The notes beneath the pieces are model-generated. The model saw nothing but the letters and a program-made list of their open reading frames with translations, ran no database searches and had not been told where the DNA came from. DNA of 6,095 nt from Paracoccaceae bacterium (GTDB lineage Bacteria; Pseudomonadota; Alphaproteobacteria; Rhodobacterales; Rhodobacteraceae), in NCBI GenBank assembly GCA_007129775.1, contig SKUV01000399.1, forward strand, positions 1 to 6,095. The letters run 5' to 3'. Both the position numbers and the translations under genes were made by a program. Within the stretch, counting starts at the first letter, position 1; each line of letters begins with the position of its first letter. Below are positions 1 through 5,845 of the stretch, piece by piece.

Positions 1-24
1 CCGGGCTTCAGGCCCTCTCAGGGA

Positions 25-1935
25 TCAGCGATCCCACCACCAGACCTGGGGCAGGGTCGGCCCCGGGGTCGGATAGTACCACGAGCTCGGCTTGGAGTCG
101 GGCACGTTGCGCAGATCGTTCTGCACGATGCCGAAGCGCGGCGGCGCCGTGGCGATGCCCAGCACCTCGAACTGATCAGCGGCGATATCGGCCATCTGGT
201 GCATGACCGCGCGCCGTTCGTCGGCATCGACCGTGGCCTTGGCCAGATCGTAAAGCCGCATCCGCTCTTGCACGTGCTCCGGCGGTTCCTCGCCCTGCGC
301 CCCGGCGGTGTTGTACCAGCGGCTCCATGCGATGCCCCAGCGCGAGTCGTGGTGCACCGGCACCACCTGCTGCGGAATCTCGCCCGGTACCCAGGCCACG
401 GTCGCGCCCCAGACGGCGGCATCGTGGTCGTTGGCGTTCGACGTCCGCTCGTAGAAGAACGTCCGCTCCATCGGGTTGATGTCGGCACGCACGCCAAGCT
501 CGGCCCAGTATTGCGAGGCCATCTCGAGGATGTCCACATGCTCCGGGTTCAGCGTCGGGATCACGTCGATGGTGAACCGCAGCGGCCGGCCGCTTTCCAT
601 CTGGCGAATGCCGTCAGGTCCGCGCGCGAAGCCCAGCTCGTCCAGCAGCCTGTTCGCCTCGTCCGGATCGAACTGCAGATACTGGGTCGCGAGCCGTTCG
701 TGGAAATTCGGGTGATCCCGGAACGGGCCCCCCTGCCACGGCTCGCCCTCGCCCAGAAGCGCGGTCTCGATGATCTCCTCGCGGTCCATCCCGATCGACA
801 GTGCCACCCGGAAATCCCGCTCGTTGAAGAGCGCGCGCATCTCCGGATCCTTGTGGGTCAGGTTGAAGTTGAGGACCATGTTGGTCCCGCCGACGGCGCG
901 CGCCTCGAAGAAGTCATAGTCGCCCGCTTCGCGGTTCTGCGCCAGAACCGGGCGGTTCGCCGGAGAGTCGATATGGCGCTGGGCATAGTCGATCCGCCCG
1001 CCGATGATCTGCAGGATCAGGCTTTCCACGTCCTGCGCGATGGGTGCCACCAGCCGGTCGATATAGGGCAGCTGATGGCCTTCCTCGTCGACCTGCCAGA
1101 AGAACGGGTTACGCTCCATCACCACGCGGGTCGCGCCCCCGGTATAGGGCTCGGTCACGACCCAGGGGTCGAGCGTCGGCCGGTTGGGGTTGCCCCAGCG
1201 CGAGGGGATCTCGATATCGCCGCATTGCTGCTGGAACAGGTTGCGCCAGTCGCCTGCGCCGAATTCGGCGATCAGGGCGTCGATATCGTCGTTGTGATCC
1301 GGGTGATACTGCATGCAGTAATGCTTGGCATAGAGCACCGGATGCTGCCCCAGCGGCGAGGACAATTCGGCCAGAAAGTCGCCATAGGGCGCCGCGAATG
1401 TGAAGCGCACGGTCAGGTCGTCGATCTTCTCGACGGTCATCGACTCGCCACCGGCCTGGTAGCGCGGCGGGGTCGGCGCGTAATCCTCGTTCAGCAGCAG
1501 ATCGTTGACGTTGAAGAGGATGTCATCGGCAGTGAAGGGCTCGCCGTCGGACCAGCGCATACCCTCGCGCAGGGTGAAGGTGAACTCGGTGGCGTCCGCG
1601 TTCGCCTCGAAGTTCTCGGCGAGGTTCGGGATCACCGTGGTGTAGCCCGGATCCCAGCGCACGAGGCCCTGCGGGCTGACCATGCGCAGGATGTGGTTGT
1701 GGTCCGAAGAGCCGCGCAGCCCGAAGCGCAGATCGCCGCCGTAGCGGCCGACGCCGTGGGGGCCGCCCACGACTTCGGGTGCGACGGGCAGACGCTCCGC
1801 CACCGGGGGCAGTTGGCCCGCTTCCACCTGCTCGGCCAGAGACGGCGCTTCCCCCCAGCCCGATGCGAGGGCGGGACCGCCCCAGCACAGGGCCGCGGCA
1901 AGCGCCGTGGCCGATACTCTGTCTCGTGTTCTCAT
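25..1935 (-). CDS. Family 5 (peptide/nickel-type) ABC transporter substrate-binding protein
   Basis: Periplasmic solute-binding component of an ABC importer, 636 residues. Residues 1-24 form a signal peptide: basic MRTRDR start, Ala/Leu-rich core, likely cleavage at ALA|SG. The SBP_bac_5 hallmark is at about 128-139 (WSDGEPFTADDI), preceded by a region naming the predicted ligand-lobe strands (LVRWDP, 91-96; IPNLAENFE, 102-110). The block TNMVLNFNLTHKDP (351-364) followed by FRVALSIGMDREEI (375-388) is also typical of the family. Two cysteines, C207 and C238, could form a disulfide. The length is above the roughly 500-550 residues of oligopeptide-binding proteins and fits the long alphaproteobacterial subgroup. 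The in-frame GTG at 1950 lies over the Shine-Dalgarno sequence, so the ATG at 1935 is chosen. It follows kdgD by 43 bp and is probably co-transcribed. Ligand: inferred to be a sugar acid or its oligomer from the neighbour; the family alone would allow peptides, opines or oligosaccharides. Permease and ATPase genes would lie past the left edge. Confidence 0.93.
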   Translation of the reverse strand: MRTRDRVSATALAAALCWGGPALASGWGEAPSLAEQVEAGQLPPVAERLPVAPEVVGGPHGVGRYGGDLRFGLRGSSDHNHILRMVSPQGLVRWDPGYTTVIPNLAENFEANADATEFTFTLREGMRWSDGEPFTADDILFNVNDLLLNEDYAPTPPRYQAGGESMTVEKIDDLTVRFTFAAPYGDFLAELSSPLGQHPVLYAKHYCMQYHPDHNDDIDALIAEFGAGDWRNLFQQQCGDIEIPSRWGNPNRPTLDPWVVTEPYTGGATRVVMERNPFFWQVDEEGHQLPYIDRLVAPIAQDVESLILQIIGGRIDYAQRHIDSPANRPVLAQNREAGDYDFFEARAVGGTNMVLNFNLTHKDPEMRALFNERDFRVALSIGMDREEIIETALLGEGEPWQGGPFRDHPNFHERLATQYLQFDPDEANRLLDELGFARGPDGIRQMESGRPLRFTIDVIPTLNPEHVDILEMASQYWAELGVRADINPMERTFFYERTSNANDHDAAVWGATVAWVPGEIPQQVVPVHHDSRWGIAWSRWYNTAGAQGEEPPEHVQERMRLYDLAKATVDADERRAVMHQMADIAADQFEVLGIATAPPRFGIVQNDLRNVPDSKPSSWYYPTPGPTLPQVWWWDR

Positions 1936-1941
1936 GTCATT

Positions 1942-1947
1942 TCCTCC
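1942..1947 (-). promoter_or_regulatory. Ribosome binding site deciding the start of the binding-protein gene
   Basis: The minus strand reads GGAGGA here, 6 nt before the ATG at 1935. A longer frame beginning at GTG 1950 would put the Shine-Dalgarno sequence inside the coding region and add five residues before the signal peptide, so the ATG is preferred. Confidence 0.85.
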
Positions 1948-1955
1948 CACTGGTC

Positions 1956-1972
1956 GCGGCTCCTCATGCCGC
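1956..1972 (-). other. Small intergenic hairpin between kdgD and the binding-protein gene
   Basis: GCGGC (1956-1960) pairs with GCCGC (1968-1972) across a 7-nt loop. No T-run follows, so it is not a standard intrinsic terminator. Hairpins at such places can stabilise or segment operon mRNA, but a 5-bp GC stem is easily a chance event at this base composition. Confidence 0.3.
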
Positions 1973-1978
1973 AGTTGC

Positions 1979-2929
1979 TCAGGTCGTTGTCAGAACCTCT
2001 TGGGCGGGTTCTTGCGCCGCGCCCGATCGCGTGTTGCGCGCGATCAGGTCGGCGAGAAGCTCTTCCTCCTCGGATGTCAGGTCGGTCAGCGGTGCGCGGA
2101 CGGGGCCCACGGCATATCCCGCCTGCCGCACGCCGGCCTTGATCGCCGAGACGGCATAGCCGCGGTTGCGGTTGCGGATGGCCATGAAGGGATAGAAGAA
2201 ATCGCGCAGGATAGCCTCGGTCCGGGCGCGGTTGCCGGCGCGCAGGGCGGCATAGAACTCCTGCGCGAGCCCGGGCACGAAATTGAACACGGCCGAGGAA
2301 TAGGTGGAGAAACCGGCCCCGAGATAGGCCTCTGCGAAAAGCTCCGCCGTGGGCATCCCGCCCACATAGGACAGCCGGTCGCCCAGCCGTGCCGTCACCT
2401 CGCGCACCAGCCCGATATCGCCCGACCCATCCTTGAAGCCGATCAGGTTCGGGCAGTCCTCGGCCAGCCGCGCCAGCGTGTCGGGCTGCAGGATTGCATT
2501 GTCGCGGTTGTAGACCATCACGCCGATATCCACCGCGTTGCAGACCGCGCGCACATGCGCGGCCAGCCCCGCCTGCGGCGCGTCGATCAGGTAATGGGGC
2601 AGAAGCAGGATGCCATCGGCTCCGGCATCCGCGACTGCGCGCGCCAGATCGACCGCGATGCGCGTGCCGTAGCCGCAACCGGCGACGATCGGGGTGGCGC
2701 CAGCCGCAGCCTTCGCCGCGCGGACGATCTGCGGCACTTCTTCGGGGGCGAGGGAAAAGAATTCCCCGGTGCCGCCGGCGGCGAAGAGCACGCTTGCGTC
2801 ATAGCTCGAAAGCCAGCCCACATGATCAGCATAGACAGCCGGATCGAAGGCACCCGCCCGATCAAATGGTGTCACCGGAAAGGACAGCAGGCCGTCCGAA
2901 AGCGCTTTCTTCAATTCGTCCGGCTGCAT
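1979..2929 (-). CDS. kdgD: 5-dehydro-4-deoxyglucarate dehydratase (decarboxylating), DapA superfamily
   Basis: Cytosolic enzyme (EC 4.2.1.41) that dehydrates and decarboxylates 5-dehydro-4-deoxy-D-glucarate to 2,5-dioxopentanoate (2-oxoglutarate semialdehyde), a step of D-glucarate/galactarate and oxidative uronate breakdown. The 316 residues span a DHDPS-type TIM barrel. The family signatures are visible: LLSFPVTPF at 14-22, GGTGEFFSL at 52-60, Tyr140 in VYNRDNA, Schiff-base Lys166 in GFKDGSGD, and SSAVFNFVPG at 211-220. The C-terminal block GPVRAPLTDLTSEE (275-288) is specific to KdgD-type proteins as I know them, which argues against dihydrodipicolinate synthase, N-acetylneuraminate lyase or the hydroxyproline-pathway deaminase. 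The ATG at 2929 has GGAG 8 nt upstream. An ATG at 2983 would add 18 residues but lies in the AT-rich promoter-like stretch without a ribosome site. It lies between a GntR regulator and an ABC binding protein in one direction. The partner enzymes (glucarate dehydratase, semialdehyde dehydrogenase) are not in the window. Confidence 0.95.
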   Translation of the reverse strand: MQPDELKKALSDGLLSFPVTPFDRAGAFDPAVYADHVGWLSSYDASVLFAAGGTGEFFSLAPEEVPQIVRAAKAAAGATPIVAGCGYGTRIAVDLARAVADAGADGILLLPHYLIDAPQAGLAAHVRAVCNAVDIGVMVYNRDNAILQPDTLARLAEDCPNLIGFKDGSGDIGLVREVTARLGDRLSYVGGMPTAELFAEAYLGAGFSTYSSAVFNFVPGLAQEFYAALRAGNRARTEAILRDFFYPFMAIRNRNRGYAVSAIKAGVRQAGYAVGPVRAPLTDLTSEEEELLADLIARNTRSGAAQEPAQEVLTTT

Positions 2930-2937
2930 CCGATTCG

Positions 2938-2941
2938 CTCC
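2938..2941 (-). promoter_or_regulatory. Ribosome binding site of kdgD
   Basis: The minus strand reads GGAG 8 nt before the ATG at 2929. This supports the 316-residue protein starting MQPDELKK rather than the form starting at 2983. Confidence 0.7.
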
Positions 2942-2964
2942 GCAATCTCGACTATTTCGAGGTG

Positions 2965-2993
2965 ACGGTAATTTATCATACAAGTGCTGTCAA
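2965..2993 (-). promoter_or_regulatory. Candidate kdgD promoter and operator region
   Basis: The gap between the regulator and kdgD turns AT-rich here. On the minus strand there is a perfect TTGACA (2993-2988), but the hexamer 17 nt downstream (TACCGT) is poor. A good -10-like TATGAT lies at 2980-2975, with only weak -35 matches 17-18 nt upstream. The TATGAT sits inside TTGTATGATAA (2983-2973), an imperfect dyad resembling operators of FCD-type GntR regulators (TTGT..ACAA style). A repressor bound here would cover the -10. This suggests kdgD and the binding-protein gene have their own regulated promoter; it is inferred from sequence only. Confidence 0.45.
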
Positions 2994-3009
2994 CGCATGT
3001 GACAGGGTG

Positions 3010-3765
3010 TCACCGGCTGCGCCGCAGCAGGTCGCGATAGCGGTCGCGGCTGCCTTCTAGATGCTGGCGCATCGCCGCCCGCGCCTCTGCGGTGTCGCCC
3101 GCGGCGATGGCATCCGCGATACGCAGATGCTCGTCCTGAATCTTGCGCAGGTAATCGGCCGGGGCCGACGGAACCGAGCCGGTATCGCGCATCTGTGCCG
3201 GGCCGTCGTCCGATGTCATCGCCGCGCGCGGGATCGCATCGAGCCCCATGGTTTCGAGCAGGCGCCGGAACTGTGGATTGTTGGTGGCATCCGCGATGGC
3301 GAGATGAAACTGGAAATCGGCATCGGTGCTGGGCTTGCCCCAGATCATCGCCGCCTCGATCGCCTGCCAGCATTCGTGCACGGCCTCGGCCTGCGCGGGC
3401 GAGCGGCGGGTGGCGGCCAGCGACGCTGCCTCGACCTCGATCGCGATGCGCAATTCAAGAAACTCGATGACTTCCGACAATCTTGTCGGATCCTCGATGC
3501 GGAAAACCGACGGCGGCTCTGGCGGGGCGGAGGTGCTGATCACAAAGACCCCGGCGCCCTGCCGCGCCTCCACAAGGCCGCGCAGGCGCAGCGACGACAC
3601 CGCCTCGCGCACCACCGTGCGGCTGACACCATAGCGGCGCGTCATCTCGCTTTCGCTGGGCAGCTTGCCGCCGACCGGCACCTCGCCCGAGGTGATGGCG
3701 CTGCGCAGCGCCTCCTCGACGTTGCGCACGAGGTTCCCCCGCCCCTTTTGCGCTGAATCCGCCAT
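3010..3765 (-). CDS. GntR-family transcriptional regulator, FadR subfamily (FCD ligand domain)
   Basis: DNA-binding regulator of 251 residues. The N-terminal winged helix-turn-helix (about 10-77) shows the GntR pattern GKLPSESEMTRRYGVSRTVVREA (33-55) followed by the wing LRGLVEARQGAGVFV. The C-terminal FCD domain (about 93-240) keeps the expected metal/ligand residues: D150 and H154 in DADFQFH, H213 in DEHLRIADAI, and H235 in MRQHLEG. FCD regulators of this kind usually bind a carboxylate sugar or organic acid and act mostly as repressors. It lies 80 bp upstream of kdgD in the same orientation, so the likely effector is a glucarate/galactarate or uronate pathway intermediate; this is inference. 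The ATG at 3765 is preceded only by AGGA at 2-nt spacing, so translation initiation may be weak. The next upstream gene ends 153 bp away, leaving room for its own promoter. Confidence 0.92.
   Translation of the reverse strand: MADSAQKGRGNLVRNVEEALRSAITSGEVPVGGKLPSESEMTRRYGVSRTVVREAVSSLRLRGLVEARQGAGVFVISTSAPPEPPSVFRIEDPTRLSEVIEFLELRIAIEVEAASLAATRRSPAQAEAVHECWQAIEAAMIWGKPSTDADFQFHLAIADATNNPQFRRLLETMGLDAIPRAAMTSDDGPAQMRDTGSVPSAPADYLRKIQDEHLRIADAIAAGDTAEARAAMRQHLEGSRDRYRDLLRRSR
3473..3490. repeat. 18-bp palindrome inside the regulator gene
   Basis: TCCGACAA (3473-3480) and TTGTCGGA (3483-3490) are perfect inverted arms around a 2-bp spacer. It lies in the codons for DPTRLSE, just after the linker of the GntR protein, and uses the codons ACA, AGA and TTG in a row, which are uncommon in a GC-rich genome. 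It could be an intragenic operator or chance. Confidence 0.45.
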
Positions 3766-3791
3766 GATCCTGTGTCCGCCCCATACTGTCG

Positions 3792-3808
3792 CCGCGCGCC
3801 GCGCGCGG
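3792..3808 (-). other. GC hairpin upstream of the GntR regulator start
   Basis: CCGCGCG (3792-3798) pairs with CGCGCGG (3802-3808) across a 3-nt loop, 27-43 nt upstream of the regulator ATG and downstream of the AT-rich promoter-like segment, so it is probably in the mRNA leader. No T-run follows. It is of simple sequence (alternating CG), so chance is possible. Confidence 0.35.
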
Positions 3809-3844
3809 TTGGGTCCACCCGGCCCGCCCGCTCGCCGGCGCTGG

Positions 3845-3888
3845 CATCATATTACTAATACCATGCATCACATATGATGACTTGTCCA
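3845..3888 (-). promoter_or_regulatory. AT-rich control region of the GntR regulator with inverted RTATGATR repeats
   Basis: This is one of the few AT-rich patches in the window. CATCATAT (3845-3852) and ATATGATG (3872-3879) are perfect 8-bp inverted repeats, centres 27 bp apart. The second copy also forms a short dyad CATCA-CATA-TGATG (3866-3879). The same core occurs once more upstream of kdgD as GTATGATA. TGGACA (3888-3883, minus) could be a -35 element, and TATGAT or TAATAT nearby could be -10 elements, but no pair has ideal spacing. The best reading is an autoregulatory operator overlapping the regulator promoter. Confidence 0.5.
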
Positions 3889-3918
3889 GTTCTTCGCTCG
3901 GACTGCGCGGCGAGGCGC

Positions 3919-5055
3919 TCAGGCGCTGGCACCCCGGGCGGCGACGGGCAGGATTTCGGCGATGCACCCTTCGCGATAGCCGATGATGGCGTCGTGCAGG
4001 TTCACAGTCGGGTCGCAATGGCTGGGGATCAGCCGCAGCTTGTCCCCGATCCGGCAGGCAACGCCGTCATCGGCGAAGCCCAGCACGCTGTGCTCGTCCG
4101 AACAGCCCGTCAGCACCGCGCCGGCATCCCCGGCGATGCCCGGCAGGCCCATCTCGCGGCTGTAGGATTTCAGCCCCGCATCGGCCACAGCCTGGCCGGG
4201 TTTGGCCCGGCTGATGACGCTCGACAGGATGAAGAGGGAATGCGCGAAGACCGCTGACAGGGGCTTGCCGTCCTCCCCCCGGATCCGGGCGTAATCGGTA
4301 TCCATGAACAGATAGGAGCCCGCCTGAAGCTCGCCGTAGACGCCGCTGGCGGCCTCGAAAGGGTGGGTGCCGGTCCCGGCGCCGGTGACGATCGGGCAGG
4401 CGATGCCGCGCCGGTCGAGCGCGTCGAGCGTTTCGGTCACGAAGGCCACGGCGCGGGCGATCGTGTCCCGGCGTTCCTCGGGGTCCTCGAAATGCTGGGC
4501 CTTGCCGTGATAGGCCTGCAGCCCGCCGAAGCGAAGCGCCTCCGATCCGGCGATGCGCGCGGCTAGCCCGGCGGCGGCCTCGCCCGGCAGCACCCCGCAG
4601 CGCCCGCCGCCCACGTCGATCTCCACATAGCATTCGAGGCTGACCCCCTCCGCCCGGGCAACCCGCTCGGCCCGGGCGAGATGTTCGGAATCGTCCACGC
4701 ACAGGGCGATCCGCGCCCGTTCGCTCAGCGCCGCGATGCGCCGCAGCTTGCCCTCAGAGACGATCTGGTTGGTGATCAGCACATCGGGCACGCCCTCGCC
4801 GATCATCGCCTCGGCCTCGCCCACAGTCTGCACGCAGACCCCGACCGCCCCGGCCGCCACCTGCCGCAGCGCCAGCGCCGGGCAGCGGTGGGATTTGGCA
4901 TGCGGCCGCAGCCTGATGCCGGCCGCGCGGGCAAAATCGGCCATCGTCGCGATATTCGCCTCGCAGATGTCGAGATCGAGGATCAGGGCCGGCGTCTCGA
5001 TCTCCGCGACCGGGGTGCCGATCGCGGGCAGCGGGGGGGCGGGACGGGTGAGCAT
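3919..5055 (-). CDS. DSD1-family PLP aldolase, 3-hydroxy-D-aspartate aldolase / D-threonine aldolase-like
   Basis: Cytosolic fold-type III (alanine-racemase-like barrel) PLP enzyme of 378 residues. Lys54 in LRPHAKSHR is the expected Schiff-base lysine. GVCVQTVGEAEAM (72-84), YVEIDVGGGRCGV (143-155) and GAGTGTHPFEAASGVYGELQAGSY (225-248) are cofactor-pocket blocks. CSDEHSVL (318-325) and the C-terminal HCDPT (His347, Asp349) form the divalent-metal site of D-threonine/3-hydroxyaspartate aldolases. From memory the layout, including the ending close to PVSARG, follows Paracoccus 3-hydroxy-D-aspartate aldolase (BhcC/DHAA type), which gives glycine plus glyoxylate. D-threonine aldolase or D-serine dehydratase activity remains possible. 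The ATG at 5055 has AGGAAGG 9 nt upstream; the frame extends to 5244 but the extra 63 residues are Arg/Pro-rich shadow sequence overlapping the previous gene. None of the other beta-hydroxyaspartate-cycle genes is adjacent here. Confidence 0.87.
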   Translation of the reverse strand: MLTRPAPPLPAIGTPVAEIETPALILDLDICEANIATMADFARAAGIRLRPHAKSHRCPALALRQVAAGAVGVCVQTVGEAEAMIGEGVPDVLITNQIVSEGKLRRIAALSERARIALCVDDSEHLARAERVARAEGVSLECYVEIDVGGGRCGVLPGEAAAGLAARIAGSEALRFGGLQAYHGKAQHFEDPEERRDTIARAVAFVTETLDALDRRGIACPIVTGAGTGTHPFEAASGVYGELQAGSYLFMDTDYARIRGEDGKPLSAVFAHSLFILSSVISRAKPGQAVADAGLKSYSREMGLPGIAGDAGAVLTGCSDEHSVLGFADDGVACRIGDKLRLIPSHCDPTVNLHDAIIGYREGCIAEILPVAARGASA

Positions 5056-5064
5056 GGGGCGTAT

Positions 5065-5071
5065 CCTTCCT
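5065..5071 (-). promoter_or_regulatory. Ribosome binding site deciding the start of the PLP aldolase
   Basis: The minus strand reads AGGAAGG, 9 nt before the ATG at 5055. It selects this start over the frame's upstream ATGs inside the preceding gene. Confidence 0.85.
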
Positions 5072-5104
5072 GTCTTGGGGGTCTTGGGCGCCGGCGCTCC
5101 GGCG
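5072..5104 (-). other. Short intergenic segment with a tandem octamer and a GC hairpin
   Basis: GTCTTGGG occurs twice in tandem (5072-5079, 5081-5088), followed by CGCCGG (5089-5094) and CCGGCG (5099-5104), which form a 6-bp stem with a 4-nt loop just after the stop of the exported-protein gene. There is no T-run, so it is at most an mRNA 3'-end stabiliser or weak attenuator. No convincing promoter fits in the 55-bp gap, so read-through into the aldolase gene is plausible. Confidence 0.3.
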
Positions 5105-5110
5105 GGGCGA

Positions 5111-5749
5111 TCAGTCGGATATCCGCTGAAAGCCTTCGGGGCAGCGGTCGCCAAGCACCATCGTCGTGAAATTGCCGGCCGCGTTGAAGCACGGAATATG
5201 CGCGCGATGCGCCTGCCAGCAGGCGTCGAGCGCATCGAGCGCATGGCTCGAACCGGTCAGCGCAAAGGTGCCGTGATCCCTGACGACCTCGCGATTCTCG
5301 ACCCGGCGCAGGCTGACGCCCGCAAGCTCGGCGAACGCGCCCATGATCTGCGTCAGCACATCGTCGGACGCGCCCCGAAAGCTGCCGTTGTAGCGCCAGA
5401 AGCGGCTGCCGTCCCGGTGCGACGGAACAAGGCCGGTGACCGGAAAGGTGACATCGCCGATGCCGGGAAAGAAGATGCTGATGCCATGCGTGACGCCGAG
5501 GGTGTGGCGATGCTCCTCCGTCGGTTCGTAGAGGATCAGGAAGTGCTCATGGGCCGCCGGGCCGCTGCGCCCGAACAACAGCGATACGCCCTCGGCATTG
5601 GTGCTGCGCACAAGACAGGCATCATTGCGCCGGTCGTGGACGATATCGACCGCGCCGATACTGCGCCATGCGTCATCCGCCGCGGCCGGCAGCGTTGCCG
5701 CCAGACAGGCCGGCAGCGCGGCCAGCAGCGCAAGAAGCATGGTCTTCAT
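5111..5749 (-). CDS. Small exported protein of unknown function
   Basis: I do not recognise the family with certainty. The 212-residue product begins with a clear signal peptide (MKTMLLALLAALPACLAATLPAAA|DD, likely cut after about residue 24), so it should be periplasmic or secreted. Cys15 lies in the hydrophobic core after LPA; a lipobox is possible but the proline makes it a poor one. The mature part has four cysteines (C45, C177, C187, C203), suited to two disulfides. It also has an aromatic middle (FWRYNGSF, 117-124) and a motif FALTGSSHALDALDACW (162-178). That motif faintly recalls the C-terminal 'LxGSxxAL..L..C' pattern of small alphaproteobacterial secreted proteins related to IalB; this is a weak impression. 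The ATG at 5749 has GGAGG 7 nt upstream; the ATG at 5872 gives an Arg/Pro-rich extension and is rejected. The aldolase gene follows after 55 bp, possibly co-transcribed. Confidence 0.8.
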   Translation of the reverse strand: MKTMLLALLAALPACLAATLPAAADDAWRSIGAVDIVHDRRNDACLVRSTNAEGVSLLFGRSGPAAHEHFLILYEPTEEHRHTLGVTHGISIFFPGIGDVTFPVTGLVPSHRDGSRFWRYNGSFRGASDDVLTQIMGAFAELAGVSLRRVENREVVRDHGTFALTGSSHALDALDACWQAHRAHIPCFNAAGNFTTMVLGDRCPEGFQRISD

Positions 5750-5756
5750 CGTCGAT

Positions 5757-5761
5757 CCTCC
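5757..5761 (-). promoter_or_regulatory. Ribosome binding site of the exported-protein gene
   Basis: The minus strand reads GGAGG, 7 nt before the ATG at 5749. It places the start directly before the signal peptide and excludes the longer frame from 5872. Confidence 0.8.
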
Positions 5762-5773
5762 GTTCCGTTGCCC

Positions 5774-5845
5774 CGGATGCCCGGCATCCGCCGCCCGGGC
5801 CCCGCCGGGCGGAGCCGCTGTCACCGGATGCACCGGCGCGCGGTG
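5774..5845 (-). other. Cluster of three hairpins in the presumed leader of the exported-protein gene
   Basis: Hairpin A: CGGATGC (5774-5780) / GCATCCG (5784-5790), 7-bp stem, 3-nt loop. Hairpin B starts at the next base: CCGCCCGG (5791-5798) / CCGGGCGG (5805-5812), 8-bp stem, 6-nt loop. Hairpin C: CACCG (5831-5835) / CGGTG (5841-5845). A and B lie 13 bp upstream of the Shine-Dalgarno sequence. Perfect stems are seen directly; a regulatory role is inference, and high GC content raises the chance expectation. Confidence 0.45.

Noticed and set aside
3..15. Hairpin GGGC-TTCAG-GCCC after the binding-protein stop as a terminator
   Set aside because: Only a 4-bp stem, no T-run, and the sequence is cut off by the window edge; transporter genes probably continue beyond.
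1307..1320. 14-bp perfect palindrome TACTGCATGCAGTA in the binding-protein gene
   Set aside because: It is explained by the codons for YCMQY, and a 14-bp palindrome is expected nearly once by chance in a few windows of this size.
199..2142. 647-codon plus-strand open frame antisense to the binding-protein and kdgD genes
   Set aside because: It is the mirror of confident minus-strand genes in GC-rich DNA. Its translation is Arg/Val/Gly/His-rich without domain motifs, and it runs across two gene boundaries.
1979..2929. kdgD as dihydrodipicolinate synthase or the hydroxyproline-pathway deaminase
   Set aside because: GGTGEFFSL, VYNRDNA and the C-terminal GPVRAPLTDLT block match 5-dehydro-4-deoxyglucarate dehydratases rather than those relatives.
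1907..2965. 352-codon plus-strand frame opposite kdgD
   Set aside because: Antisense shadow of a confidently identified kdgD; no recognisable motif.
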